Source: Amycolatopsis nalaikhensis (GTDB lineage Bacteria; Actinomycetota; Actinomycetes; Mycobacteriales; Pseudonocardiaceae). Taken from it: DNA of 64,000 nucleotides. Under the pieces are notes generated by a model, which had not been told where the DNA came from, searched no databases, and worked only from the letters and a program-made list of their open reading frames with translations. The stretch lies in the NCBI RefSeq assembly GCF_030264295.1, contig NZ_CP127173.1, forward strand, positions 9,865,501 through 9,929,500, read 5' to 3'. The translations under genes were made by a program, and so were the position numbers. This document shows positions 16,188-24,062 of this stretch, in pieces. Every line of letters starts with the position of its first letter. Position 1 is the first letter of the stretch.

Positions 16188-16907
16188 TCAGGACGCGGTG
16201 AGCCCGTCGAGCACCGCGACGAACTCTTCGGGCCGGGTCACGAACGCCTGGTGGTCACCGGGGACGGCGATCGGCTGGACGCCGAGCCGCGCGGGGAACC
16301 GCGGGCACCACGCGTAGTCACCCGGCGGCATGGCCAGATCGCTCTCCCCGGCCAGGTAGCTGATCGGCACGCCGAGCGTCGACAACTCGGGTGCCTTCAA
16401 CGCCTGCTCGAAGTAGCTCATCGGCTGCGGCACGAGCAGGTCGAAGAGGAGCTTCCGCACGGGCTCCGGCGTCTCCTGGACGAACGCGCTCTCCCACACC
16501 TGGTACGGGAGCATGACCGAGCCGTCGCGGGCCAGCTGCCGGAACAACGCGGCGTGCCCCGGCGGCACGTCTTCGATGAGCGGGACGTCGTTCTCCGGCA
16601 CGAAGGCGCTGTAGAAGACCACCCGGCGCAGCCGCTCCGGAACCCGGTGCGCCGCCCCGAACACGGGGTAGCCGCCCCAGCTGTGCCCCACCAGGGTGAC
16701 CCCCGACAGGTCGTTTTCTTCGAGGAAACCGGCGAGGAAATCGACCGTGTCGGCCAGCTCGAACCGCTGTCCGCCGTCGCCGTCTGCGAGGCCGGGCAGG
16801 GTCAGCGTGGCCACCCGGTGCCCGTCGGCGCGCAGCCGGGCCGCGACCGGGCGCCAGGCCCAGGCGCCCTGCCAGGCGCCGGGCACGAAAACGTACGTCT
16901 CCGCCAT
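16188..16907 (-). CDS. Alpha/beta hydrolase
   Basis: 239 residues, MAETYVFVPG start chosen because the alpha/beta fold begins there. The nucleophile elbow GHSWGG gives Ser in the usual place, and the late GDHQAFVTRPEEF supplies the His. It resembles small plant-esterase-like (salicylate-binding/hydroxynitrile-lyase) hydrolases. No strong ribosome-binding site is seen. It is divergent from a GlxA-type regulator across a gap that holds a 29-bp inverted repeat, so it is likely that regulator's target. Confidence 0.88.
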   Translation of the reverse strand: MAETYVFVPGAWQGAWAWRPVAARLRADGHRVATLTLPGLADGDGGQRFELADTVDFLAGFLEENDLSGVTLVGHSWGGYPVFGAAHRVPERLRRVVFYSAFVPENDVPLIEDVPPGHAALFRQLARDGSVMLPYQVWESAFVQETPEPVRKLLFDLLVPQPMSYFEQALKAPELSTLGVPISYLAGESDLAMPPGDYAWCPRFPARLGVQPIAVPGDHQAFVTRPEEFVAVLDGLTAS

Positions 16908-16964
16908 GGAACGAACCACCTTCCCGCGGCTTCGTCGCCGCGACGGGCCGAACCTAACCGCCAC

Positions 16965-16993
16965 TTACGTTACAGTCAATATATGTAACTTAA
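16965..16993. promoter_or_regulatory. Candidate operator: 10-bp inverted repeat
   Basis: TTACGTTACA and TGTAACTTAA are complementary at 9 of 10 positions with a 9-bp spacer. The site sits 22 bp upstream of the regulator start at 17015 and 58 bp from the hydrolase start. It could be an operator for a TetR/MarR-type protein, or a binding site of the adjacent AraC-type regulator. Confidence 0.5.
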
Positions 16994-17014
16994 CTGGTGT
17001 GCTACGCATGTCCC

Positions 17015-17971
17015 ATGCCCTCAGCACACCGGGTCGCCTTCTTCGTCTACGACGGCGTGACCCTCCTGGACGTCGCCGGCCCGGCGGAGGTCTTCAAGAC
17101 GGCGAACCGCTTCGGCGCGGACTACCGGATCGAGCTGCTGTCCCCGACCGGCGAGGACGTCACGTCGAACCTCGGGTTCCGGGTCGGGGTCGACGGCCCG
17201 GTCGCCGCCGGCGACGGCACCTACCTGGTGCCCGGCGCCGACCGCTTCCCGGGCGAGCCGGTGCCGGGAGACCTGGCCGCGGCCGCGCGAGTCCCGGCCG
17301 AGGGCGCCGGACGCGTCGGGTCGATCTGCACCGGCGCGTTCATCCTGGCCGCCGCCGGACTGCTCGACGGCAAGCGCGCGACCACGCACTGGCAGGTCAC
17401 CCACAAGCTGGCCGCGCGGTGCCCCACGTGCCGCGTCGAGCCCGACGCGATCTACGTCCGCGACGGCACCACCTACACCTCGGCCGGGGTCACCGCCGGG
17501 ATCGACCTGGCGCTCGCGCTCGTCGAGGAGGACCACGGCCCCGACCTGACGCGGGACGTCGCCCGCGCCATGGTCGTCTACCTGCAGCGCGCGGGCGGCC
17601 AGTCGCAGTTCTCCGCGCCCCTGCAGGGACCGCCGCCCCGGTCGCCCGCGCTGCGGACGATCACCGACCTCGTGACGGCGAACCCCCGAGGCGACCACTC
17701 GCTCGGCGAGCTGGCGAAGCATCTCAACGTGAGCACGCGGCACCTGACCCGGCTCTTCCACGACGAGCTGGCCACGACGCCCGCCCGGTACGTCGAGGCC
17801 ATCCGCTTCGACCTGGCCCGGGCGCTGCTCGACCGCGGCCACACCGCGACGCAGGCCGCCGAGCTCGCCGGGTTCCCCGGCTACGAAAGCATGCGGCGGG
17901 TGTTCGCGAAGAAGCTGTCGATCAGCCCGGCGGCCTACCAGCGCCGGTTCAGCACCGCCCGCCGCGGCTGA
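17015..17971 (+). CDS. GlxA-family transcriptional regulator (DJ-1/PfpI + AraC HTH)
   Basis: 318 residues. N-terminal DJ-1/PfpI-like domain (VAFFVYDGVTLLDVAGPAEV; nucleophile-elbow GSICTGAFILAAAG with Cys) and C-terminal AraC double helix-turn-helix (LGELAKHLNVSTRHLTRLF, then AAELAGFPGYESMRRVF). Such proteins activate or repress genes in response to an unknown small ligand. ATG at 17015 is chosen; GTG at 16997 is an alternative. No ribosome-binding site is seen, consistent with a short or leaderless mRNA. The divergent hydrolase/HD/oxidoreductase group is the obvious candidate target. Confidence 0.9.
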   Translation: MPSAHRVAFFVYDGVTLLDVAGPAEVFKTANRFGADYRIELLSPTGEDVTSNLGFRVGVDGPVAAGDGTYLVPGADRFPGEPVPGDLAAAARVPAEGAGRVGSICTGAFILAAAGLLDGKRATTHWQVTHKLAARCPTCRVEPDAIYVRDGTTYTSAGVTAGIDLALALVEEDHGPDLTRDVARAMVVYLQRAGGQSQFSAPLQGPPPRSPALRTITDLVTANPRGDHSLGELAKHLNVSTRHLTRLFHDELATTPARYVEAIRFDLARALLDRGHTATQAAELAGFPGYESMRRVFAKKLSISPAAYQRRFSTARRG

Positions 17972-18062
17972 GCGCGGTCCACCCGAAAAGAGGGCGGCCC
18001 AGGTGTTGTCAGGTCGTCAACAAGGGTGCATCGTGAGGGGAGCAGCCGATCTCACCGGGGAG

Positions 18063-19523
18063 ATGGTCACCGTGACGGGCACCGTGAGCCGAGCCACCGA
18101 AGCACTGCGCGAACGCGTTCCACCGCTGACCGCGCTCCCCCTCCCCCGCGGCGTCGACCAGCGCTGGCTGCGGTCGCGCTGGCCCGTCAAGGAACTCGCG
18201 ACACCGCCCGCGGGCAGCGGCCTCAAGCCCGTCCTCGGCGACGAAGGACCGCCGGTGGTCGGGCACATGCTCGAGATGATGCGGTTCGGCCCCGCCTTCG
18301 GGCTGCGCCGCCACGAGCTCTACGGCCCGGTGTCGTGGACGGGCGGGTTCGGCCGCCGGATCGTCGCGCTGTCCGGGCCGGAAGCCACCCAGATCGCGCT
18401 CGTCAACAAGGACAAGGCGTTCTCGCAGGAGGGCTGGAAGTTCTTCATCGAGAAGTTCTTCGAGCGCGGCCTGATGCTGATGGACTTCGGCGAGCACCGC
18501 CTGCACCGGCGGATCATGCAGGAGGCCTTCACCCGGCCCCGCCTGGCCGGCTACGTCGGCCAGATGGCGCCCGCGCTGCGCGAGGGCGTCGCGAGCTGGG
18601 GCTCGACCGACCGCCCGCGGCTGTACTGGGCGCTCAAGCAGCTGACCCTCGACGTCGCCACGCGCGTGTTCATGGGCATGCGCAGCGGCGCCGACGCGCA
18701 CCGGATCAACCGCGCGTTCGTCAGCTCCGTGCGGGCCGGCACCGCCTTCGTGCGCTTCCCGGTGCCCGGCGGGCGCTGGTCGGCCGGGCTGCACGGCCGC
18801 AAGGTCCTCGAGCGCTACTTCGGCGAGAACCTGCCCGCCAAGCGCCAGGCCGACGGCGACGACCTCTTCGCCGCGCTCTGCCACGCCACCACCGAAGACG
18901 GCGACCGGTTCTCCGACACCGACATCGTCAACCACATGATCTTCCTGATGATGGCCGCGCACGACACGACGACCATCACCAGCAGCGCCATGGCCTACTA
19001 CCTCGCCAAGCACCCCGAGTGGCAGGAGCGCGCCCGCGAAGAGTCCCTCGCCCTCGGCGACGACCTGCTCGACATCGACGCGATCGACAAGCTCGAAACC
19101 CTCGACCTGGTCATGAAGGAGGCGCTGCGGCTGGTCGCGCCGGTGCCGTCGCTGACGCGGCAGACCGTCAAGGACACCGAGGTGCTCGGCCACTACATCC
19201 CGGCGGGGACGCTCGTCGGCGTTTCCCCGACGGTCAACCACTTCGCGCCCGAGTGCTGGACCGACCCGTTCACCTTCGACCCCGAGCGGTTCGCCGAACC
19301 GCGCCGCGAGGACAAGTCGCACCGGATGGCGTGGATGCCCTTCGGCGGCGGCGCGCACAAGTGCATCGGGCTGCACTTCGGCAGCATCGAGGTCAAGTTG
19401 CTGATGCACGAGATGCTGCGGGCCCACCGCTGGTCGGTTCCGGAGAGTTACACCGCGAAGTGGGACTACGTCTCGCTGCCGGTGCCCGCCGACGGTCTCC
19501 CGGTGCGCCTGACGCCCCGCTGA
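18063..19523 (+). CDS. Cytochrome P450
   Basis: 486 residues from ATG 18063; GTG starts at 18033 and 18072 are also possible. The I-helix oxygen-activation motif is AAHDTTTITS, the ExxR motif is in MKEALRLVAP, and the heme loop is MPFGGGAHKCIGLHFG with the Cys thiolate ligand. The long N-terminus and FGGGAHKCIGLHF loop resemble the CYP51-like/CYP136-like steroid- or lipid-oxidising bacterial P450s rather than antibiotic P450s. No redox partner lies nearby. The 91-bp upstream gap carries TGTTG/CAACA arms at 18004-18022. Confidence 0.93.
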   Translation: MVTVTGTVSRATEALRERVPPLTALPLPRGVDQRWLRSRWPVKELATPPAGSGLKPVLGDEGPPVVGHMLEMMRFGPAFGLRRHELYGPVSWTGGFGRRIVALSGPEATQIALVNKDKAFSQEGWKFFIEKFFERGLMLMDFGEHRLHRRIMQEAFTRPRLAGYVGQMAPALREGVASWGSTDRPRLYWALKQLTLDVATRVFMGMRSGADAHRINRAFVSSVRAGTAFVRFPVPGGRWSAGLHGRKVLERYFGENLPAKRQADGDDLFAALCHATTEDGDRFSDTDIVNHMIFLMMAAHDTTTITSSAMAYYLAKHPEWQERAREESLALGDDLLDIDAIDKLETLDLVMKEALRLVAPVPSLTRQTVKDTEVLGHYIPAGTLVGVSPTVNHFAPECWTDPFTFDPERFAEPRREDKSHRMAWMPFGGGAHKCIGLHFGSIEVKLLMHEMLRAHRWSVPESYTAKWDYVSLPVPADGLPVRLTPR

Positions 19524-19552
19524 CCCGGCACTGTCCACCACCGCATACAGGC

Positions 19553-19569
19553 GGTGACATCATGTCACC
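19553..19569. promoter_or_regulatory. Palindrome GGTGACA-TCA-TGTCACC
   Basis: Perfect 7-bp inverted repeat in the 200-bp gap between the P450 stop and the GGDEF/EAL gene. It may be an operator for the downstream gene. No regulator is adjacent. Nothing else was recognised in the gap. Confidence 0.35.
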
Positions 19570-19723
19570 AGTTGTGGAGATTCGTTCACTCGTTCAGCCG
19601 GTAGACACCCCGTTACGCGCATGATGGCGTGGCATCGATCGCGGCGGAGGGGTACCTAGTGTGGCTTCATGATCCCCGACACCGTGTCTGAACTGGCCTG
19701 ACCTGTGCGTGAAGAGGTGGAGT

Positions 19724-21562
19724 GTGCCTGAGCCCGGTGCCGCGCCAGGACTGCTGGACGTGGCGCGCCGGTGGGCGGCGACGTTGGCCGACACCAAAGG
19801 AGTAACACTTCCCCCGGAGGAGCTGGAACCGCTGCTGCTGGAGCTCGCGCAGGACGCGATCGGCCACGCCGGTGCTTTGCAACGGTTCACCGCGCTCTAC
19901 GCGGCGTCGCCGATGGGCATCGCGCTGGCCGACCCGGACGGCGAGATCGTCGAGGCCAACCTCGCGCTCGGCCAGCTCCTCGGCTGCTCGCCGAACAAGC
20001 TGCGCGGGCGGCACCTGACCGAGCTCGGCTCGACCGACCACGACGTCTCGCGCCTGCAGGCCGGGCTCGAGCTCGTGCTCGCCGGACGTGAGCGCTACCA
20101 GGAGCGGATGCTGCTCGACCACGCCGAGGACGGGCAGCTCTGGACCGACGTCACGCTGGCCAGGCTGCCCGGCGACCGGCCCGGCTCGGTCTACCCGGTG
20201 CTGATGGTCTCCGACGCGAACGAGCTGCACCTGCTGCAGGAGCGGCTGCTGCACCAGAACGTGCACGACCCGCTGACCGGGCTGCCGAACGCGTCGTCGT
20301 TCACCACCAAGCTCGAGGCGGCGCTCGGGGCCGGCGCGCGGGACGACATCGCGCTGATCTACCTCGACGTCGACGGCTTCAAGGTGATCAACGACGGCCT
20401 CGGCGCCGGCGTCGGCGACCAGGTGCTGCGCGGGGTGGCGAGCAAGCTGTCGGCGGTGTTCACCGGTCACCACGACGGGTTCGTCGCGCGGCTGTCCGGT
20501 GACGGCTTCGCGGTACTGCTGCGCGGGGAGCTCACCGCCACCGAGGTGATCGGCCTCGTCGAGCGCGCCCTCGAGGACCTCAACGAGCCGATCTACCTGG
20601 GCGGGCACGGCATCGGCGTCAGCGCGAGCGCGGGCATCGTGGTGCGCGCGGCCGTCGAAGGCGGCGCCGCCGAGCTGCTGCGGGCGGCGGAGATCGCGCT
20701 GCACCGGGCCAAGGAGGCCGGCAAGGCGCAGTGGATGCTGTTCGACCCGGAACTGGACGCCCGCGACCGCGGCCGCTACCAGCTGGGCGCGGTGATCGCC
20801 GGCGCGCTGGAGAACGGCGAGTTCTCGCTCGTCTACCAGCCGACGGTGAAGCTCTCGGACACCAGCGCGCTCGCCGCCGTCAACGCCGGGCTGCGGTGGA
20901 ACCACCCGGACAAGGGCGAGCTGGACTCCGACGAGTTCTACCCGCTGGCCCAGACGACGGGGATGACGGTGCCGCTCGGCCGCTGGCTGCTGGCCGAGTC
21001 ACTGGCCGCCACGGCCCGCTGGCGGACGCGCTTCGGCGAGGCGGCGCCCGACGTCTGCGTCCGGCTGCCGACGCGGCTGGCCATCGACCCGGACCTGGTG
21101 CTGCTGGTCAAGGAGCAGCTGGACAAGCACGAGCTGCCGGCCGAGGCGCTGCGGCTGTGCACGGACCGCGACTCGGTGCTGGACCCGAACGGCGAGGTCC
21201 TGGACTCGTTCGCGGTGCTGGCCGACCTGGGCACGCAGCTGGTGCTGACGATTTCGGGGTCGGCGGACCTGGAGCTGATCCCCCGGCACCGCCTGCCGGT
21301 CCGGCACGTGATCCTGTCGGGAGCGGTGGTCGACGCGCTCGACACGGACGACCCCCCGGAGGCTGCGATCCGCCACCTGACGCAGCTGGTGACGCGCGCC
21401 CGGGAGCTGAAGCTGCGGGTGGGCGCGGAGGGGGTGCGCACGCACGAGCAGGCGGCCCGCTTGCGCCAGCTGGGCGTGATCGCGGCCCGCGGCCCGTTCG
21501 TGACGGACTCGGCAACGGGCGACGAGGTCGACGACCTCATCGCCCGCCACCCGGACCGCTAG
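19724..21562 (+). CDS. PAS-GGDEF-EAL protein with degenerate catalytic motifs
   Basis: 612 residues; GTG 19724 is chosen for its AGAGGTGGA ribosome-binding site. After an N-terminal helical segment comes a PAS domain (about 55-165), then a GGDEF domain (about 180-345; HDPLTGLPN, LIYLDVDGFKVIND). The signature loop reads LSGDGF instead of GG(D/E)EF. The EAL domain (about 360-605) starts FSLVYQPTVKL but has NAGLRW where EAL should be, and lacks the DDFG and KID motifs. The protein most likely cannot make or hydrolyse cyclic di-GMP and may instead be a sensor or binding protein. No predicted membrane segments. Confidence 0.88.
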   Translation: MPEPGAAPGLLDVARRWAATLADTKGVTLPPEELEPLLLELAQDAIGHAGALQRFTALYAASPMGIALADPDGEIVEANLALGQLLGCSPNKLRGRHLTELGSTDHDVSRLQAGLELVLAGRERYQERMLLDHAEDGQLWTDVTLARLPGDRPGSVYPVLMVSDANELHLLQERLLHQNVHDPLTGLPNASSFTTKLEAALGAGARDDIALIYLDVDGFKVINDGLGAGVGDQVLRGVASKLSAVFTGHHDGFVARLSGDGFAVLLRGELTATEVIGLVERALEDLNEPIYLGGHGIGVSASAGIVVRAAVEGGAAELLRAAEIALHRAKEAGKAQWMLFDPELDARDRGRYQLGAVIAGALENGEFSLVYQPTVKLSDTSALAAVNAGLRWNHPDKGELDSDEFYPLAQTTGMTVPLGRWLLAESLAATARWRTRFGEAAPDVCVRLPTRLAIDPDLVLLVKEQLDKHELPAEALRLCTDRDSVLDPNGEVLDSFAVLADLGTQLVLTISGSADLELIPRHRLPVRHVILSGAVVDALDTDDPPEAAIRHLTQLVTRARELKLRVGAEGVRTHEQAARLRQLGVIAARGPFVTDSATGDEVDDLIARHPDR

Positions 21563-21569
21563 GCCCAGA

Positions 21570-21654
21570 GCGCCCCAATGTGGCCTTGGTTGCGTCTGAC
21601 GCACCGAAGGCCGCCTTGGGTGCGTCTCACGCACCGAAGGCCACATTGGGGCGC
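21570..21654. repeat. Family B double-hairpin element, copy 2
   Basis: 85-bp element with the same outer arms as the copy at 14457 (GCGCCCCAATGTGGCC / GGCCACATTGGGGCGC) and inner GTGCGT(C/T)nACGCAC hairpins. It begins 8 bases after the stop of the GGDEF/EAL gene and 75 bp before the peroxiredoxin start. It probably ends the upstream transcript. Confidence 0.9.
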
Positions 21655-21728
21655 TTGAGACCAAGCCGGTGCGGGCGTGGCTTCGAAGACCCGGCAGGAT
21701 GGGTTCTGCCGCCGACGAAGGGACGTCC

Positions 21729-22190
21729 ATGGACGCCGGAGACCTCGCCCCCGACTTCACCCTGCCCGACGACCGCGGTCAGGACCGCACGCTGTCGGAC
21801 TTCCTGGCCACCGGCCCGGTCGTGCTGTTCTTCTACCCCGCCGCGATGACGACCGGGTGCACCACCGAAAGCTGCCACTTCCGGGACCTCGCCGCGGAGT
21901 TCGCCGAGGTCGGCGCGCACCGCGTCGGGATCAGCCCGGACGCCGTCACCAAGCAGCGCGCCTTCTCCGAAGCCAACAGCTTCGACTACCCACTGCTGTC
22001 CGATGTGGACGGCGAGGTCGCGAAGCAGTTCGGCGTGTGGCGGAAACTCCTTCCCCTGCACGCGAAGCGCGTCACCTTCGTGATCGGCGAGGACCGCCGG
22101 ATCCTCGAGAAGATCAAGAGCGAGCTGAACTTCACCGTCCACGCCGACCAGGCGCTCAAGATCCTCCGCGAACGCGACAAGGTCTCCTAG
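21729..22190 (+). CDS. Peroxiredoxin (Bcp/PrxQ type)
   Basis: 153 residues. Reduces hydrogen peroxide and organic hydroperoxides using thiols. The active-site segment FFYPAAMTTGCTTESCHFRD has peroxidatic Cys44 and resolving Cys49 five residues later, the alpha-type PrxQ arrangement that forms an intramolecular disulfide. ATG 21729 follows GAAGGGA. The UAG stop shares its four bases CTAG with the stop of the convergent acetyltransferase gene. Confidence 0.93.
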   Translation: MDAGDLAPDFTLPDDRGQDRTLSDFLATGPVVLFFYPAAMTTGCTTESCHFRDLAAEFAEVGAHRVGISPDAVTKQRAFSEANSFDYPLLSDVDGEVAKQFGVWRKLLPLHAKRVTFVIGEDRRILEKIKSELNFTVHADQALKILRERDKVS

Positions 22191-22726
22191 GGCCGGGTCA
22201 GCCGCCACACCCGGTTCGTCCCGCAGCACGCCGGGGCGCGGTCGGCCTCCGCGGGTTCCTTGCCCACCACGGAAAACCCGAGCCGGGCCGGGACCGCTCC
22301 ACTTCGGACGTTCAGCTCGTCGTGCTTGATCTCGACGTAGCCCGCGCCGCGGCGGAACGCGTCCTCGGTCAGCAGGGTGACCGCGCGCGTGATCAAGCCG
22401 CGGCCGGTGAAGTCGCGGGCCAGCCAGTAGCCGATCTCGACGCCGCCCTCGCGGGTCATCACGCCGATGCCGCCCGCGAGCGCGTCGCCGACGCGGATCG
22501 CGTAGTCGTACGTGCGCCCGGTCTCCCAGTTTTCGTTGGAGAGCCGCAGGAACGTCGCCGCGTCCTCGTCCGAGTAGCCGTCGGCCGCCCAGAACATCCA
22601 GTCGGCCAGGTGCGCCCCGGACGCCTCGATCGCGGCGCGCAGCACCGCGCCGTCGCCGGACTGCCAGCGGGTCAGCGAAAACTCGTCACGGGTGAACGTC
22701 TCGGCCGGGGTCTCCATGGCTCCCAT
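22187..22726 (-). CDS. GNAT-family N-acetyltransferase
   Basis: 179 residues, RimJ/RimL-like. Acetyl-CoA-binding region IGYWLARDFTGRGLITRAVT with the R/Q-x-x-G-x-G/A-type pyrophosphate loop, followed by HDELNVRSGAVPARLGFSVV, the usual late beta4-beta5 region of ribosomal-protein-like acetyltransferases. Substrate unknown. ATG 22726 is chosen; ATG 22717 is also possible. Stop overlaps that of the peroxiredoxin gene (CTAG). Confidence 0.85.
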   Translation of the reverse strand: MGAMETPAETFTRDEFSLTRWQSGDGAVLRAAIEASGAHLADWMFWAADGYSDEDAATFLRLSNENWETGRTYDYAIRVGDALAGGIGVMTREGGVEIGYWLARDFTGRGLITRAVTLLTEDAFRRGAGYVEIKHDELNVRSGAVPARLGFSVVGKEPAEADRAPACCGTNRVWRLTRP

Positions 22727-22758
22727 GGTGCCCCGGCCGAGTGCGAAACGCTTCCGAA

Positions 22759-23967
22759 TTAGTTGACGATGACGCTGTCGGGCACCGGGGTGTCGTTCTT
22801 CAGCGCGTCGAACAGCTGCTTCGACTTGTTCTTGTCCCAGTTCTCCGCCGAGCCGCTGGTCACCGGGACCGTCGTCGTCACGACGCCGCCCGAGGAGATG
22901 CCGCGCATCGCGATCGCCAGCCCGGCCAGGTTGTGCACGTGGTCGCCCGAGTCCATGGTCAGCGCGTCCGGCGCCGAGGACAGCAGCGGGAAGAAGTCGA
23001 ACGGGTTGAGCAGCGTGCCCGGGCTCGCGATCTGGCTGACCAGCGCGCCGATGAACTTGCGCTGGTTGGCGACGCGGTCGAGGTCCGAGCGCGGCGTCGC
23101 GTCGCTGTGGCGCATGCGGACGAAGCCCAGCGCCGAGCGGCCGTCGAGCGACTGGCAGCCCGCCTTGATGCTGATGCCGGTCACCGTGTCGTTCATGTCC
23201 TTGTCGATGCACATGTCGACGCCGCCGATCGCGTCGACGATCTTGGCGAACCCGCCGAAGCCGATCTCCGCGTAGTGGTCGATGTGCAGGCCGGTGGCGC
23301 CTTCGACGGTCTGCGCGAGCAGCTTCGGCCCGCCGAGCGAGAACGCCGCGTTGATCTTGTTCGTGCCGTGGCCCGGGATCTTCACCTGGGAGTCGCGCGG
23401 CAGCGACAGCAGCGTCGGCTTGGTGGAGTTGTCCGGGAGGTGCGCGACCATGATCGTGTCGGTGCGCTGCCCGCCACCCGCCGCGGCGACGTCGCCGGTG
23501 GCGAGCCGCTCCTCGTCCTCGGCGGTGAGGCCCTCGCGGCTGTCGGAGCCGACGATCAGCCAGTTGGTGCCGGACGCCGCGACCGGGCGGCCCGAGTAGT
23601 CGGCGAGCGCGTCGACGCGCTTGATGGAGAACTCCAGGTAGACCCAGATGCCGGCGAGGAACACCACGAAGACCAGCAGCAGGGTCAGCAGGACCCGGCC
23701 GAAGCCCCAGCGGCGACGCCGGGGCGGGCGGGACGGCGGGTAGTCCTCGTCCGGGCGCGGCGGCTCACGCCGCGGCGGTGGCGGCGGCGCGTACTGCGGC
23801 TCCGGCTCGCGGGAGCCCATCGGACGGGTGCGCTCGTCGTACGGGCTGCGACCGCGCCCGGGCAGCGGCATCATCTGCGCGCGCTGGTGCTCCCGGGGGC
23901 GCCCGGCGGGCGGCCGGGGCGGCGGCATCCGGCGCCCGCCGTCGTCGCCACGGTACGTCATCACCAT
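22759..23967 (-). CDS. LytR-CpsA-Psr (LCP) family protein
   Basis: 402 residues. LCP proteins attach secondary wall polymers (arabinogalactan or teichoic-type glycans) to peptidoglycan from a polyprenyl-diphosphate carrier. A proline/arginine-rich cytoplasmic N-terminus (about 1-88) precedes one transmembrane helix (about 90-110), then the extracellular LCP domain with NWLIVGSDSREGL, GQRTDTIMVAHLP, LLSLPRDSQV, GTNKINAAFSLGGP and FVRMRHSDATPRSDLDR, which carry the conserved Asp and Arg residues. Start ambiguous between 23970, 23967 and 23961. The Cfa-type gene lies upstream on the same strand, separated by a terminator-like hairpin. Confidence 0.93.
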   Translation of the reverse strand: MVMTYRGDDGGRRMPPPRPPAGRPREHQRAQMMPLPGRGRSPYDERTRPMGSREPEPQYAPPPPPRREPPRPDEDYPPSRPPRRRRWGFGRVLLTLLLVFVVFLAGIWVYLEFSIKRVDALADYSGRPVAASGTNWLIVGSDSREGLTAEDEERLATGDVAAAGGGQRTDTIMVAHLPDNSTKPTLLSLPRDSQVKIPGHGTNKINAAFSLGGPKLLAQTVEGATGLHIDHYAEIGFGGFAKIVDAIGGVDMCIDKDMNDTVTGISIKAGCQSLDGRSALGFVRMRHSDATPRSDLDRVANQRKFIGALVSQIASPGTLLNPFDFFPLLSSAPDALTMDSGDHVHNLAGLAIAMRGISSGGVVTTTVPVTSGSAENWDKNKSKQLFDALKNDTPVPDSVIVN

Positions 23968-24008
23968 CACCCAATCCCGATCCGGACAAACCTGTCTTCG
24001 TCAGTACA

Positions 24009-24037
24009 CCGCACGCCCTCGAAAGAGGGACGTGCGG
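24009..24037 (-). terminator. Hairpin after the Cfa-type methyltransferase gene
   Basis: Arms CCGCACGCCCTC and GAGGGACGTGCGG pair around a GAAA loop with one or two mismatches, 26 bases beyond the methyltransferase stop on the minus strand and upstream of the LCP gene. The stem is stable but no T-run follows. Confidence 0.5.
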
Positions 24038-24062
24038 CACCGGGCTTGGGTTGCGACCGGGG

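Noticed and set aside
18063..19523. P450 and two glycosyltransferases as part of an antibiotic cluster
   Set aside because: They are far apart and no polyketide synthase, peptide synthetase, or glycopeptide genes are present.
24009..24037. Hairpin as a riboswitch upstream of the LCP gene
   Set aside because: No conserved aptamer core; it fits a simple terminator after the methyltransferase gene.
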